Assembly: GCA_902729315.2 (NCBI GenBank)
Contig: LR746277.1
Span: 1,307,001-1,371,000, forward strand
Source: Spirodela intermedia
Taxonomy: Eukaryota; Streptophyta; Magnoliopsida; Alismatales; Araceae
Length of the DNA stretch: 64,000 nucleotides
Direction of reading: 5' to 3'
A model generated the notes under the pieces. The model worked only from the letters and a program-made list of their open reading frames with translations. It searched no databases and was not told the origin of the DNA. Positions 11,809-23,578 of this stretch are shown here, piece after piece. The position numbers and the translations under genes are program-made. The stretch's first letter is position 1. Each line of letters opens with the position of its first letter.

Positions 11809-11815
11809 TTTTATA
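11809..11815 (-). promoter_or_regulatory. TATA box of the asparaginase gene
   Basis: Read on the minus strand the sequence is TATAAAA, about 185-190 bp upstream of the asparaginase ATG and in a GC-rich context. The transcript would start near 11780, leaving a 5' UTR of about 150 nt. Confidence 0.55.
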
Positions 11816-12166
11816 GGCCTTGCCGCGTGTGGGCTGGCAGGGGGTGGGCTATTATGACCCGGTTTGTTCCTCCGTCATGAAAAATTATTATTACCGGAAA
11901 CGGAAGTCCGGATATGGCGCGCGCAGTGGAGGGGTCGCCGCTCCTGCCGGCGACAGCTGAAGGGCCCCCATTGGCCAATCTCTCCCCGCGAAGTTGGCAA
12001 CCCCGCTTGGGTTCTCCGCCCGCCGCCGGTCTCTCCGTGATTTATGATATCTGGGTGGATTATGATGGCTCGTCCGTCGATTCGCTGGCCTTTGCCATTT
12101 GACGGAGATCTCGAGCGAAAATCAAGGGCTCTTCGAGCGACGCCAATCAAAGGAAGGTCTAAAAAA

Positions 12167-12618
12167 CTTCTTCGCACGTGCCCGAAAGCTGAAGCGATGG
12201 ATGCCGTTTACTGGGAGCTCCGCCGGGCAGCTTCTTCGTCCGTGCGTTATAATCACATTCATATCTCCGGCCCAATCGCAATCAGGTGGGTCAAAGCGAT
12301 CGACGATCTCTTCTGTCCTTCTTCGCACGCGCCCGAAAGCTGAAGCGATGGACGCCGTTTACTGGGAGTTCCTTCGGGCATCTTCTTCGCATGTGTATTA
12401 TAATCACATTCATATTTCCTGCTCAATCGCAATCAGGTGGGTCAAAGCGATCGACGATCTCTTCTGACCTTCTTCGCACGTGCCCGAAAGCTGAAGCGAT
12501 GGACGGCGTTTACAGGGAGTTCATCCGGGCAGCTTCTTCCGGCATTCAAAATCCATGCATATCTCCTGCTCGATCGTAATCAGGTGGGTCAAGGAGATCG
12601 AAGATATCTTCTGTCCAT
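12167..12618. repeat. Tandem repeat, three copies of a 151-bp unit
   Basis: The phrase CTTCTTCGCACG, followed by CCCGAAAGCTGAAGCGATGG, recurs at 12167, 12318 and 12469, an exact spacing of 151 bp. Each unit ends with 'gtgggtcaa(a/g)(g/c)' and 'atctcttctg'-like sequence. Copies differ at scattered bases, and the third is most diverged at its right end. Open frames through the array are an effect of the repeat and show no known domain. A (GA)n tract follows at 12625-12664. Confidence 0.9.
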
Positions 12619-12624
12619 ATCGAC

Positions 12625-12655
<31 letters not shown>

Positions 12656-13395
12656 AAGAGAGAGGTCAACAAAGAGCCAACCGCCGGCGGCGCGAAGTAG
12701 CTGTCCGAAACTTGACCACAGGGCTCTACGACAACGGGTTTCCGCGTAAGTGCTGGCGTCGGAGAGTACATGGACGGCCGGATGAGCCCTACACATCAGC
12801 TCCAGACGAGCTGGACGGATTTGGGACGACCAGATAACACGAGGTGCCTCCCTGGGTCCTTCCTTCTGAAGGCGACGGCGAGGTCACCGTTTATATGGAG
12901 AACCTCATGTAGCCCGCTAATTTGCATGGGCATGGTTGTCGTATCTTTTTTCACCGTCATCGTCGTCATCGTCATCCGCTGGATTGCTGTATTCGCATGG
13001 TTATCGGCGAGAGGAGACTCGGTCGTTGGGTTGCGTGGAGGCCTGTCCGAGTGGGGGGGGAGACGAGTGAGTTCGCCGGGTCTCCACGTTCCTCACCAAT
13101 GGGGGGGCCTTGCCGCATGTTCGGGGCTGGTCGGGCCTGCCCCAGGTCTGAACTGGGCTCTGTGCTATAAAACATTCTAGATCGTTCCAGAATGATCGTC
13201 TAGGTTCATCTGGATCGAGAGAGCGAGAGACAGAGACATAGATGTTGATTTCTTGGCCATACATCTCTCATCTGCTTTAATACCTTTCTTTTATTGTTTA
13301 TTCAATACAATTACGAAAAATGCAGTTGAATTTTAAACTTGCGTTTCTCTCACACTGTCTTTCCCTCTACACCACACCCAAGCATATTCTCCATG

Positions 13396-13434
<39 letters not shown>

Positions 13435-14459
13435 GTCTTAAGACTTTATTTGATCCATGCGCCCATAGAATTCGTCTCAACTGATAAAGAGACTGCGGGA
13501 TATTGTAAATAATTTCTTGAGCAGCGTGTGCAGACATATTCAGCGTGTGAAAGTTTTCTACACTTTCAGTACAATTTCATACTGCAAAATTTGCGATAAA
13601 ATACCGCGTTAGATGATGTGGTCGGTCTGTGTTGCCGTGGAGGTGAGAGACTTCGATCACGTCATAAAGAAGAATTAAAGAGATCGAAAAACCTTCATAA
13701 AAATTATTATTGGAAGCATAATCCGAAAAATATTGGACTTTCCGGTATAGTGACCACCAACCTTCTCTCATGCTGGATGTGAAGTATTGAACCGATCATA
13801 GTAGTCAACCATTGTAATTTTTTCTTCAGTCGTAAATCTCTAGATTGGATGAACCGAAGGGACGTCACCTATTATTGTTCGGCGGTACATCACAAGCTAT
13901 GGAAGCAGCTAGTGAGAGCGCATGGAGACTTGGATTGAATGAATGCGCCAACCCCATTAAAATCTAAACTAGATTTTGACATCGGAAATGTGTACCATGG
14001 TGACGTTCTTAAAAATAGTAAGTTCTTATGTTCAGCTTAAAGCCAAAACTGTACATTTTTCCAAGTTCATGTAAAATTCAAGCACACGAATCAGTGGTTT
14101 GGGATCATTATTTGCAATCCCCGGAATATTACTCCCATGAAAAGTGTAGGTCGGCGTATGTTGCTGGGTTAGATATGGCGCTTAATGACCGAGTGAGGGT
14201 TTTCTTTGGATTGAGGTGGTTTCCCTCTTGCAACTGTGGGCACTATTTTCTTAGGCATTTTGGACGACGCAAAAACAAAAATCTGTATCGAATATTATGC
14301 ACATAGGAAGTCATACGGATGTGGCATACGCAGAAAATAGTAACATAATAAAAGGATTAATTATACACCTCGTAGTTTCTCACGAAAAAAATGCTTTGAA
14401 ATGCGGATTTTTGCATACCTGTTCAAGTATAGTATTGCAAAATGTTCGTCTTCAGGTGC
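12619..14459. other. Intergenic region with GC-rich patch and orphan TATA box
   Basis: After the (GA)n tract, 12680-13160 is GC-rich. A plus-strand TATAAAA lies at 13166-13172 but no gene follows. A compound (CT)n(CA)n microsatellite lies at about 13397-13435. From 13450 to 14460 the sequence is AT-rich with no recognisable coding region. The 92-codon frame at 14028-14306 matches nothing I know. Confidence 0.45.
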
Positions 14460-15086
14460 TGAGCTTGTGGGAGACGGATGAATGGCCCATTTGTCGTCCA
14501 CTACTTTAGTTTAATCGGCTTCACACAAGTTATTAAGTTATTTTATGTTTATAAAGATGCACCTCTATTGACAGCACTTACAGAACACTAGAGGCTAGAG
14601 ACAGACAGTTTCCATCTATTCTCACGTGAGATGACCATAACATCGCAGGACATAGCAGTTATCACAGGCCTGTGAAACACACGATAGCAGGACAGGAACT
14701 TGTACATGAACTTATTGGGGGCAATCCTCACGTAGCTCTGGATGGCTTCCATAGCAACAATTGAACTAATGTGGTTGAGAGAGATGAAAAATTCACAGGG
14801 AGACTCCAAAACATGATGGAGGTGATATGTTGTTTGACACATGCATTCGTCCTATATTTGTTGGCCTAGATATCAGTTTCGAATGAATCTTGAAAAGCAA
14901 TCTATTTACATCATTTTGTTTCTTAGAGCTCTTGCGAGAATGCCAACAGTGATCCTATGGGAATATGGTGCTAGCATAGTCATGTGGACACCTCTTTCAC
15001 GGTACTCGTCTATTACTGGGCCTACTAAAGGGGATGTGCATACTAGCGCCAGTAAGGGCATTAATATCACACATTTACGTCTTTAA
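14460..15086 (+). pseudogene. Relic of a plant mobile domain (PMD) gene
   Basis: Translation of the plus strand shows the conserved PMD core. It starts with LLTALTEH at about 14557, then a stop, then RLETDSFHLFSREMTIT and QDIAVITGL, ending in another stop. The family consensus here is '[36 protein letters not shown]'. Upstream, FSLIGFTQVIKL matches the preceding helix. Downstream, after a frame change, YGASIVMW and GDVH match the 'WGSAxLAWLYRxL' region. Stops inside the core show the gene is dead. PMD genes (MAIN/MAIL1 family, PF10536) occur as host genes that silence transposons and as captured domains inside transposons; which this was cannot be told. Confidence 0.65.
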
Positions 15087-15498
15087 TTATTGAAATTAGT
15101 TAACAGTGACGACATTAGTTGGAAAGATCACTAGATGGGTAACGTACTAATATTCTGAACATAGATTCGGATTAAAATGGTCCACCTGGCTGTTGAATGA
15201 TTCCATCGAGGTATATTTATACGTTTGTATTAATTGAGAGTGTAATGTTAAATTTTGTCATTTTGGAAAATTTTGTCTATTTTTCCATGTACCATTGACG
15301 GGAACTATCATCCTCTACGCGAAAGGCAAACGCACACGAAGAGTGAGGCAAAGTGAAACGTCATTTTTTTTTGCATTATCAAAAATTGAAAATATGCAAG
15401 TAGTAAAAACTTGTCAAATTCCATAAATCCCGATATTTTTCAATATTTTCAAGATATTTGCATTGAGTGTAGTGCTTTTGAGCGGCATATATTCTGCA

Positions 15499-15536
<38 letters not shown>

Positions 15537-17050
15537 CCACGACGGAGGATAATCGTTCAAACGTAATGGATCCTCATCTCAAAACGCATTGACACAAAAT
15601 ATGTCGGCGGTGATGAATTATTATCAATGTGTAGATGATGAAGACCGTGCACTGATTGGAACCCATACAACTGAGTACATGGAGTTATGCGAAGGAGCGT
15701 ACGGTACCCATCTCACGCATTCAACGGCAGAACTTCCATGCCATCCTGCTGAAAGTGCATTGGCACTCATTACTTATAATTATGAGTATAGTCTAGGGAG
15801 GTATCTTACTTTATACTTTGTGCCTGCAAAAAAATGACTTCAATGGGATGAAGCAATGACTTCTACCGAAGACGTACTCGAAAACTGCTAAAGATTTCTC
15901 TTCCATCCAATTATAGCTATACGGGTATCTCTGCATTCACTTGATCCCTGAATTTCTGGTGCGGAAGAGAGCTTATACGGCACGCTGTGCCCCACACCAG
16001 CGTCAGATTCCGATCATACTCGTAGCGAAAGAAGGCATGCCATTCGATGGAAGAAGGTTGAAGTAGAGTTTCTTCTCCCGAGGTAATTGTCAGGAAATGT
16101 AGAAGTGGACCTCTCCAAAGAACTCACCGTCTCTTGTCTGAGGATACTTGCAAGGGAAAACTCATCCGGTAGCACATAAAAAAAACCACCTTCTCAGAAG
16201 CTCTCTTTAACAAACACCTCCCCCTCTATCGATTTCGAACGCACACTCTCCTAATCTCTCTCTCTCTCTCTCTTTCTCTGCCGTGTGGGTGCTCACTAGA
16301 AGAAGGTCCCAGCCAGAGAGCCAGTTTCCAGGGGGAAAAGGATGGAAGAAACACAGCCCGCCAAACGGCTCTATCTGGCCCACTCTTTCTACACCCACGT
16401 GATGCAAGCTACACGGTTCCACCTGCTCCGATCCGCGGCCACCCGCCCTCCGACGAAGCGCCAGACAGGGTCACTCCGCCTAAGAAAGCCCCCGTGCTAT
16501 CGCTTCATGCGAAAGAAGAATAGGCCCCTCCCAATTCGAGGGCTACTGCATCACCTCCCTCCAGGGACGTCTCCGACGTGAAAGATTCTCACGTAGGGTC
16601 TTAAGAAAGCTAGAGATTGCCTCGGTACGAGAGAAAGAGCCGAGCTTTAGACTCCGTCCGATGGAGTGCTCTCGTTGTAATCATGGAATCACCGACAGCA
16701 AATCGATTCTAAGTCCATGTCTGCGGAATCTTCTGAAGCCCGACTTGCCCAGAGGCGTTGAGGAATCAAACAAAGGCTGATACATAATCATGGTAAGTCC
16801 TCCCTCTCTCTCTCCCCCCTCTTGAAGAGTCTAGCACAGATGTGACAGAAATTTGGAGTCATTTAAACCAGGTTCTCAGTTATGGAGAGAGGAAGGGAGT
16901 ACAAGAAACCGTATAGGTAAGGCTGTGTTGTACGACCTGTCAGTCGAACAGCTAGCGTTCAACTTTATCTCCCAATCTAAGGGCCGACTACACAGGACAA
17001 CTTCTCGAGATGAAAAATGGCCACTTACTTTAAACCTATTCACATATTAG
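15087..17050. other. Intergenic region, no gene recognised
   Basis: An AT microsatellite lies at 15499-15527. An 82-codon frame at 15589-15837 and a 79-codon frame at 16342-16581 (both plus) have no family resemblance. The first could be the decayed tail of the PMD relic. From about 16200 to 16800 the DNA is GC-richer, with a CT tract near 16255-16275. I see no splice-consistent gene. Confidence 0.4.
15499..15527. repeat. (AT)n microsatellite
   Basis: A pure AT dinucleotide run in otherwise AT-rich DNA downstream of the PMD relic. Confidence 0.9.
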
Positions 17051-19270
17051 ACATACACAAATATGTAGACTACACAGATCACATAGCTTATATATCCATC
17101 TATATAGATTTTTGTGTGATAGCATATTTATGAAGTTTTTATGTTAATTCTTGTATGGACATAGCTACAACCGCCAACATTAAATTTTAAGCATTACTCA
17201 AATTAAGGGATCATGAAGGTTCTGAAAAGTTAGATGACTTAAAATCGTAGCAGATACAAACAATATTAGATGACTCTAGAGGACATGATGCGATCTACTA
17301 TGTATATAAAACACTAGTTGAGTATCTTTTTTCTTCACAAAAATCAAAGATAATGAATACTAATTTTATAATGGTACGTTTTCAAAAATGTGAAGTTTAT
17401 TTTTTCAAAAAACTTAGAAAGTCTAATAAATACTATAGTAGTTGGATTTCAATTGAAAATATATTTTTTCATTGGTATATCTTTACTAGGATTATCATGT
17501 AACAATCCACATGTCCTGATTTATGAGTAAGTTGGATAGGCCCTCAAGGACAACACCTTGTGGTGGTTGGGCTGGACGTTCAAGGCCATTCCAAAAGGCA
17601 CCCAACCACTGATGACCTAATCCAAATGAGAATCACCACGGCAAACTCTCAAGTAAGAGTTGTGTGATGTCTAATCTCTTGATATTGCTTACCTCATTGA
17701 AGATCACAATGGTATGATTGATCTTTATTCTATTTGATACATATAGGAGTAATAATAGTGATCTATTTTATTTAAAAAATGAAGATTTCTAGTGAAGTAA
17801 ATAAAGCCTCTTAAAGTTACAAAAGTTCATTTCACTTATGTGTTTACCAATTAAATGGTTGAACTCACAATTTAAATAATTTTTGACATTTTTATAATCC
17901 TTTTTTGGATATTTCAGAAATAAATCTTATGATTGGCCCTTATACATGGAGTATATCACATTTTTATGGTTTCAAATAAATGTGGAGCCATAATGTTAAA
18001 TGTGCAAATGTAGCACTTTATTCAGTATTTACCTTCTTGTGTGTAAATTGACATAACACTCAGTTAAAGTTACATGGCTCTAACTCCAATAATTGTGAAG
18101 ATCACATTTAAATGTTACATTGTCCTTTACTTTGATAAATTGTGAAGGGTTTTATGAAAACTAATTTTTATCAATGAAATATTATTGTAGAAGATTAGCA
18201 TAGGCAATTGACTTTAGGATATGTGCACGACCTTGTAGGCTTGAAAATCATACTTGTCTAAGTTCTTCTCATAAAGAGACAATCATCTCCAAGATTTATG
18301 ATTTTTTCTGTGTTAACTAGAACAATAATTACATATATTCCCAAAAATGTGATATTTATTCATCTAATTATTACTTTTATCAGTAGTATACATTGTTTTG
18401 TTAATCAGACATCTACAAGCTATCATTTAGCTAAGAGATCGTTCATTGAAAGTCCATCATTCAATCCATTTGGCCACTTAGAGTTTCCACCAGTGCCTCA
18501 TTTAAAATATATCATATTCCGAGATTAGCAAGGAAAATCCAATCCAAGTGAGATGATTTAAGCATTATCTTTACCATTTACAGGTCATACGATCACTATA
18601 AAAATCATATGTTAGCATGGGTCATTAGATATTATGTTTCAAGCTAAATAAATTCCCTTTAAAATTAATGCGGCAGTTTTTACTTTTGTCTTATTTACAT
18701 CTACGTAACATATTATTTATCTCGCCTAATAGATTTTAAAGATTTGATAAAATTACATCACTGTGAGTTTTCTTCAAATTGAAAATCCTTCAAAGAAACT
18801 CTTTCAAAAACTACTGGGCAGCTTTATTTTGTGGTTTTACTTGTTTCAATACCTTCAACGTTGCATTTACTATTAAAGCTAAATATTTTTATGCATGGGT
18901 AGGTCCTATTTGTAGATTGGTCCTCAAATGGGTTGACTGCATTAACAAACCAGGAATAAATTCTTAATGATATTGAACAAGTTATATGGAGTTTCAGACT
19001 GTCGTCAGCATCACCCTCGGTGGAGGGGAGAGAGAGAGTATGAAGAGTTGTTTCGTCCACCACTTGCTCGGGGTAGACGTGTACAGGGTAAAAAAATCCG
19101 CATGGGCTAAAAATTGACCAGTCACGTTATTCCTTGACAACAGAGTTGAGTAATTAGATATTCTTACTGAATACAATATTTTTACAGTCGTTTTTCTATA
19201 AATGTAATTCTCAATTCTTACAGTCTCCACGTGAAAAGATAAGAAAGCTCCCTGATTATCAACACAACCC
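17051..19270. other. AT-rich intergenic region, nothing recognised
   Basis: About 2.2 kb of AT-rich sequence without a coding signal, RNA gene or clear repeat. Short open frames (for example 18298-18528 and 18779-18967) have no recognisable motif. Confidence 0.45.
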
Positions 19271-20830
19271 ATCTAAAAAGTGAGAACGCCCATGCTTCAG
19301 CTTCTAGAGATCAAGCTGCACATAACTTCTAGAAAATCCTCTGGTTTCTTTCAGCTGAAATTTTCTGTTGTTCTCTTCCCGATCCGTAAGATTCGTCAAG
19401 ACAGAGCGCCCCCACGCTTTCAGAGGCGGGGGGACAGACAAAATCCATTGCGCCTAAAGCATCTCATCCTTACCCCATGATACCTATAAGTTCTCTAAAT
19501 ATTGCATTCTATCTCATCGTATCACATTCTGTTCTGCGATATTTGAGAATCACCGTCAAAGAGCCCGCCCCCCCCCCCCAATTCCCTGGTTTTCTCCTTC
19601 CGGCCAAGAAAGCGACCCGCGAACAGTAAACGTATTTCTTTCTTGACAACTCACAAGGACGGCATCTATCCGTAATTCTCGTCCGCTGCAGTGCAAAAGT
19701 CCTCCTTTCACGTGGGTGTGGGAATTCCATCGCCATGGGTGTTGAAACTTTCCCCATCAAGGGTTTGGGCTCCACCCTCGACCCTCCTGCTACTACCCAT
19801 CACCCTCAACTGAGATTCTCCTCTTCGTTTCAGTGATTTCCTTAATAATAAAAAAACCCTCCATGTCTACTGGCTCGTCGCCAGCCATGAATTGGTGCTC
19901 TCAAACGCTGCGACAGACTGTTCCTTTTTGGGAGAGACTTACTGCGTCATATATTCCCCTTTGGGAGTCTTCGAAACGTGGGATGCATTGTTTTAGCATT
20001 TGTAACCCATTTAGAACTTTAACTTTAAGAGGTGCCTTTTGATATTTCGGAACATGAGAATTGCCATCTTCCCCTCGCCAATCTGGACGCCTCTCCTCTT
20101 CCCCTTCGCAGTTTTCTTGACTTTCTCCGGCGGTACTTGAACTCCATTGGAAGACCCGGGATTCGAATAAAGAGTTCGATCGCTACAGTCTCCTCTGGAA
20201 GCGTGTTGATCGGGCAAGCAAGAGAGGGACAAGCAGCTCTCCCCTATTCTTGCTCATTGCTGTCTCCCCCTTGCATGCAAGATTCCCAAGAGCCTACAGT
20301 AATAGAATACGGCCATCTACGAGTTAATGAAGTCACTGTGGCGTATTCCTCCGTACGTCCCAGAAAAAAAATGGCCCACTGATTCCTCTCCATATCTATT
20401 TCTCTTCCTTTCCCTCTAGACTACGAGTGCCGTTCGTGAGGCCAGGGTGGAGTTGTTGCTTCTGCGGGTCTGTTGCGCTTGGAAGGAGACAAGCCCGCTG
20501 GGAGTGGTTTGGGGGAGAAACGAAGCAGCTCTATGCTCACATGGTCCAGGGGCTCCTGGAAGAGTTTTGAACTCCTAGGAATAAAGAATAGTGAAATAGG
20601 GTTGCTTTGCCCCTGCCCCCGTCGGGACACGGGAGACAGCTCACGCACCATGTGAGTGATTCGGCGATCTTGGCCGGCCTTCTGGCCGTTGCGGCGTCAC
20701 CTCCTGCGAGGGGGGGGGGGGGGGGGGGGAGATTAAACAAGACGGCTCGTGAGGCGGGGTGGTAGAACGACAAGTGGGTGGGTATGTGGGTGCAACTGGT
20801 TTCACGAGGTCCTGAGCTCGCATCGAATAT
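19271..20830. other. GC-richer island with homopolymer runs, no gene recognised
   Basis: Composition rises here relative to both flanks. A poly-C run lies near 19569-19580 and a poly-G run of about 20 near 20710-20729. Short frames on both strands are unlike any known protein. This could be a gene relic, but I cannot support a product. Confidence 0.35.
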
Positions 20831-22341
20831 GTCATGAATAATCTTGGTAGAATTCGTGTAGTTGTTGATAAACCTTTCTAGTATATGCGTTTAGGACACA
20901 AAAGGTCAACAGAAACAAGGTCCGTTTTGGGCGCGTTTTCCAAAGTTACGTGTCTGTTCATGCAAATTGAGCATGTTTTGATAAATCTACAAAGAACCTT
21001 AATATATATCTTGGTAAATCTTCGCAGCTTACATAGGACATAAGATCAATAGAATTCAGTCCGTTTTAAGTACATAATCTTTTTTTTTTTTACTTACCGT
21101 ATTATATGTGCAAACCCCTATAAGTTTAAGTGCAGACTCCTAGTCTTTTTTCAACCGTATTCCATGTGCATACTCCTATACGTTTAAGTACAAACTCTTA
21201 TACGTTTTACGATGACCATAGTCATTTCCGATTGAGACATCACTAAATTAGTTTCAGGGGCAAGCCGTGATGGAGGACCTCCCATGACGTCTTCTTCCTG
21301 ATAGCCTGAGCGTTAGAATTTACTTGAATGTTCCTTAGACTCACTGACTGTAGATTCGTATTCTTGTATCTTGAGTGATTATATGCTCGTCTACGATTGC
21401 TCTTGAGGGAGGCAACCAGAGAAGCAAAAATGATTTCAGTTTTATGACCGATGCTGAAGAAAACTGTTTTTCTAAGCATTCTCTACCTTCGAATCGACGT
21501 TTGTAGCGTTATTTTTCTTTTATAAAGAGTAGAAACTATCAGCTGCGGACCCCATCACCCGTTGACTTTAAGTAAAGATGAAATTTCAATTATTTAATTA
21601 AATCAATCAGCGTAAATGGTGTTTTGTGTCAAAACTTGTAAGTCCAGCATCAACAGCGAGAAGTTATCCATGATTTCAAGTCTTGTGTAATATTAACCGC
21701 ATCATCCATTATCCATGTTGTCAATATTCTATGCTTCTAATGACTAATGTTAGAACGAATCTTAGCAAATAAAATATATCAATCTCAGCCTGACAACGGA
21801 GCAACTTTATTGATGACATCTTACCAAGATGACAAGATCAATTAGTGATACATGCAGCCGCTTTAGTTTACTGAAGAATCGGGAGCTGCCTCTGGATTTT
21901 TTTTGTTCCCTGAAGAATCGACCTTAAGATATGGATCAACATAAGAAATAATTTGATGTTGGTGAGAATGAATGCATTGCTTCACAATGATCATCTGCAC
22001 GACCTTGAATCACTCGATGTACCAGCCTTGAATAAATAAAGATGATAGTAAGCCACTAACATTAAATAATACCCTGACACCATTAGTAAAGATGAGATGG
22101 ACTTAAACACACATCCATAGCCTTGGATCCCTTTTGTAGGCAACTAAATTACTACTGAATAAATTACCAAGCACAATTAGAGTTGACAAACTTTTGATAA
22201 AATCTAGTTATAGTGCTAAATGGGGAAAGTCGAAATGAAATTTGTTGAGATTTAAGGAGTAGGCCAAGTTCTAAAAAAGGAATGGAGGCGATCCATCTGA
22301 TCTTAGTTTGCTTGCATTTCTCAAGAACTTGGTTCTGCCAT
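20831..22341. other. AT-rich intergenic region
   Basis: No coding region is visible. The phrase 'tataagtttaag' and close variants recur at about 21118, 21178 and 21198, a weak short repeat. Otherwise nothing recognisable precedes the foldback at 22342. Confidence 0.4.
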
Positions 22342-22468
22342 TCAAAACCTTTTAAAAGAATTCACAGTCCTCTTGAGGGTATGTTTCAATGATGCGTTGG
22401 AGAAACTAATACATGCACAAGACATAACCCTCATGAGAACTGTGAATTCTTAAAAAAGGTTTTGACTT
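22342..22468. repeat. Long imperfect inverted repeat (foldback)
   Basis: Two arms of about 43-47 bases are near-perfect reverse complements with only a few mismatches and small bulges; for example AAGAATTCACAG on the left and CTGTGAATTCTT on the right. They are separated by a loop of about 33-36 bases. Size and shape fit a plant microRNA precursor or a small foldback transposon (MITE-like). The arms do not match any conserved plant microRNA that I know. Confidence 0.7.
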
Positions 22469-23578
22469 TCTTCCCCTACTCGCATTCCTCTAGTTTCTTA
22501 TGGACAACCTTGACAACTCATACATTCAGTTCATAATAAATTATTTGTAGGTTTATTCTGTAATACCTCGAAGACTTGATTCATCTTTTTTGCCCCTCTT
22601 AATGTTTGTAACATTAGACTACTCGCCCAGGGTCAACTGTCTCTTTAGCGAGAGAGATATATATATATATATATCTGTATAATATTTTTTCCATTTTGGG
22701 TGGTCACCACAATCGCAGGGGTTTGAAGAAACGGCGGATTTTTGAAACGTGGCGAGATATGAACGATCAGCCCCCAAGCCACGTTTCGACAGTTTTTGAT
22801 GCGAATCCGAAGGAATTCCCGCCCAATTGTTCCCTTCCCCCGCTGCGCCGCCGATAATTTCGGATCTATATGCGGGTCTGCAAAGACCGAATCACCTTTC
22901 CCGACATCTTATTTCTAGTAAAACCCATCTTAGTCTAAATTATTTTTTCTGATACCCTATTTCCAGCAAAATTTTGATCACTTGCCTACCGACCCGCCTT
23001 CCTTGGTGTCTGAACTCCGCAGGGTCAACCCTCCCCGAAACGGGCAACCGCAGGAGGGGTCGCTGTCTAATATTAAGAGGGTACTTTTCCAATTATATCT
23101 CTTCCATTTATTAATTGAAATATGTCGGCTTTCCCATTAAGTGCCGTTTTAGTTATGGCGGGTCAGAGACCACAGTGGAAAAAAGGGCGTGCCTTTACGT
23201 AGCGGCTGCGCATGTGCAGGCCCACACTCCCACGTGCGGCATTGTCCGATCTGGACCGTCCATCCGACGATCCCCGATCATCATAGTCACCAGTTATTGG
23301 GATAGGAGAGAGAGAGAGAGAGAGAAACAGCTAGAGAGAGAGAGAGTTGGGGGGGAAGAGGGTCCTCGTCTTTATTTCAATAGAGTCGGTGAGCGACTAG
23401 GCTAATGTAGCAGGTGCTTCTTCTTCGGCGGCTCCTCCTGCTTCTTCTACCCGCCGCCGCCAGCTCCTCTTCTGCTCACCTTGCGCTTCTCTCTCTTCGA
23501 GCCTGTATATGAAGAGATAGAGAGAGAGAGACGAAGAGAGGGAGAAGTAGATAATGCAGTAGGGGGCGACAGAAGAAG
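22469..23578. other. Spacer and promoter region of the receptor kinase gene
   Basis: An AT repeat lies at about 22657-22674. From about 22700 GC content rises. A (GA)n tract occurs at about 23305-23345 and a second near 23515-23530, the latter just upstream of the receptor kinase ATG. No other gene is seen. Confidence 0.45.

Noticed and set aside
12099-12640. Overlapping open frames of about 65-120 codons upstream of asparaginase
   Set aside because: They follow the 151-bp tandem repeat (period not a multiple of three) and share no known domain.
13166-13172. TATAAAA on the plus strand as promoter of a gene
   Set aside because: No coding region, splice pattern or RNA gene follows for over 1 kb.
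22271-22300. GGAATGGAGGCGATCC, similar to miR482-family star or NLR P-loop sequence
   Set aside because: No complementary arm is present, and the similarity is short.
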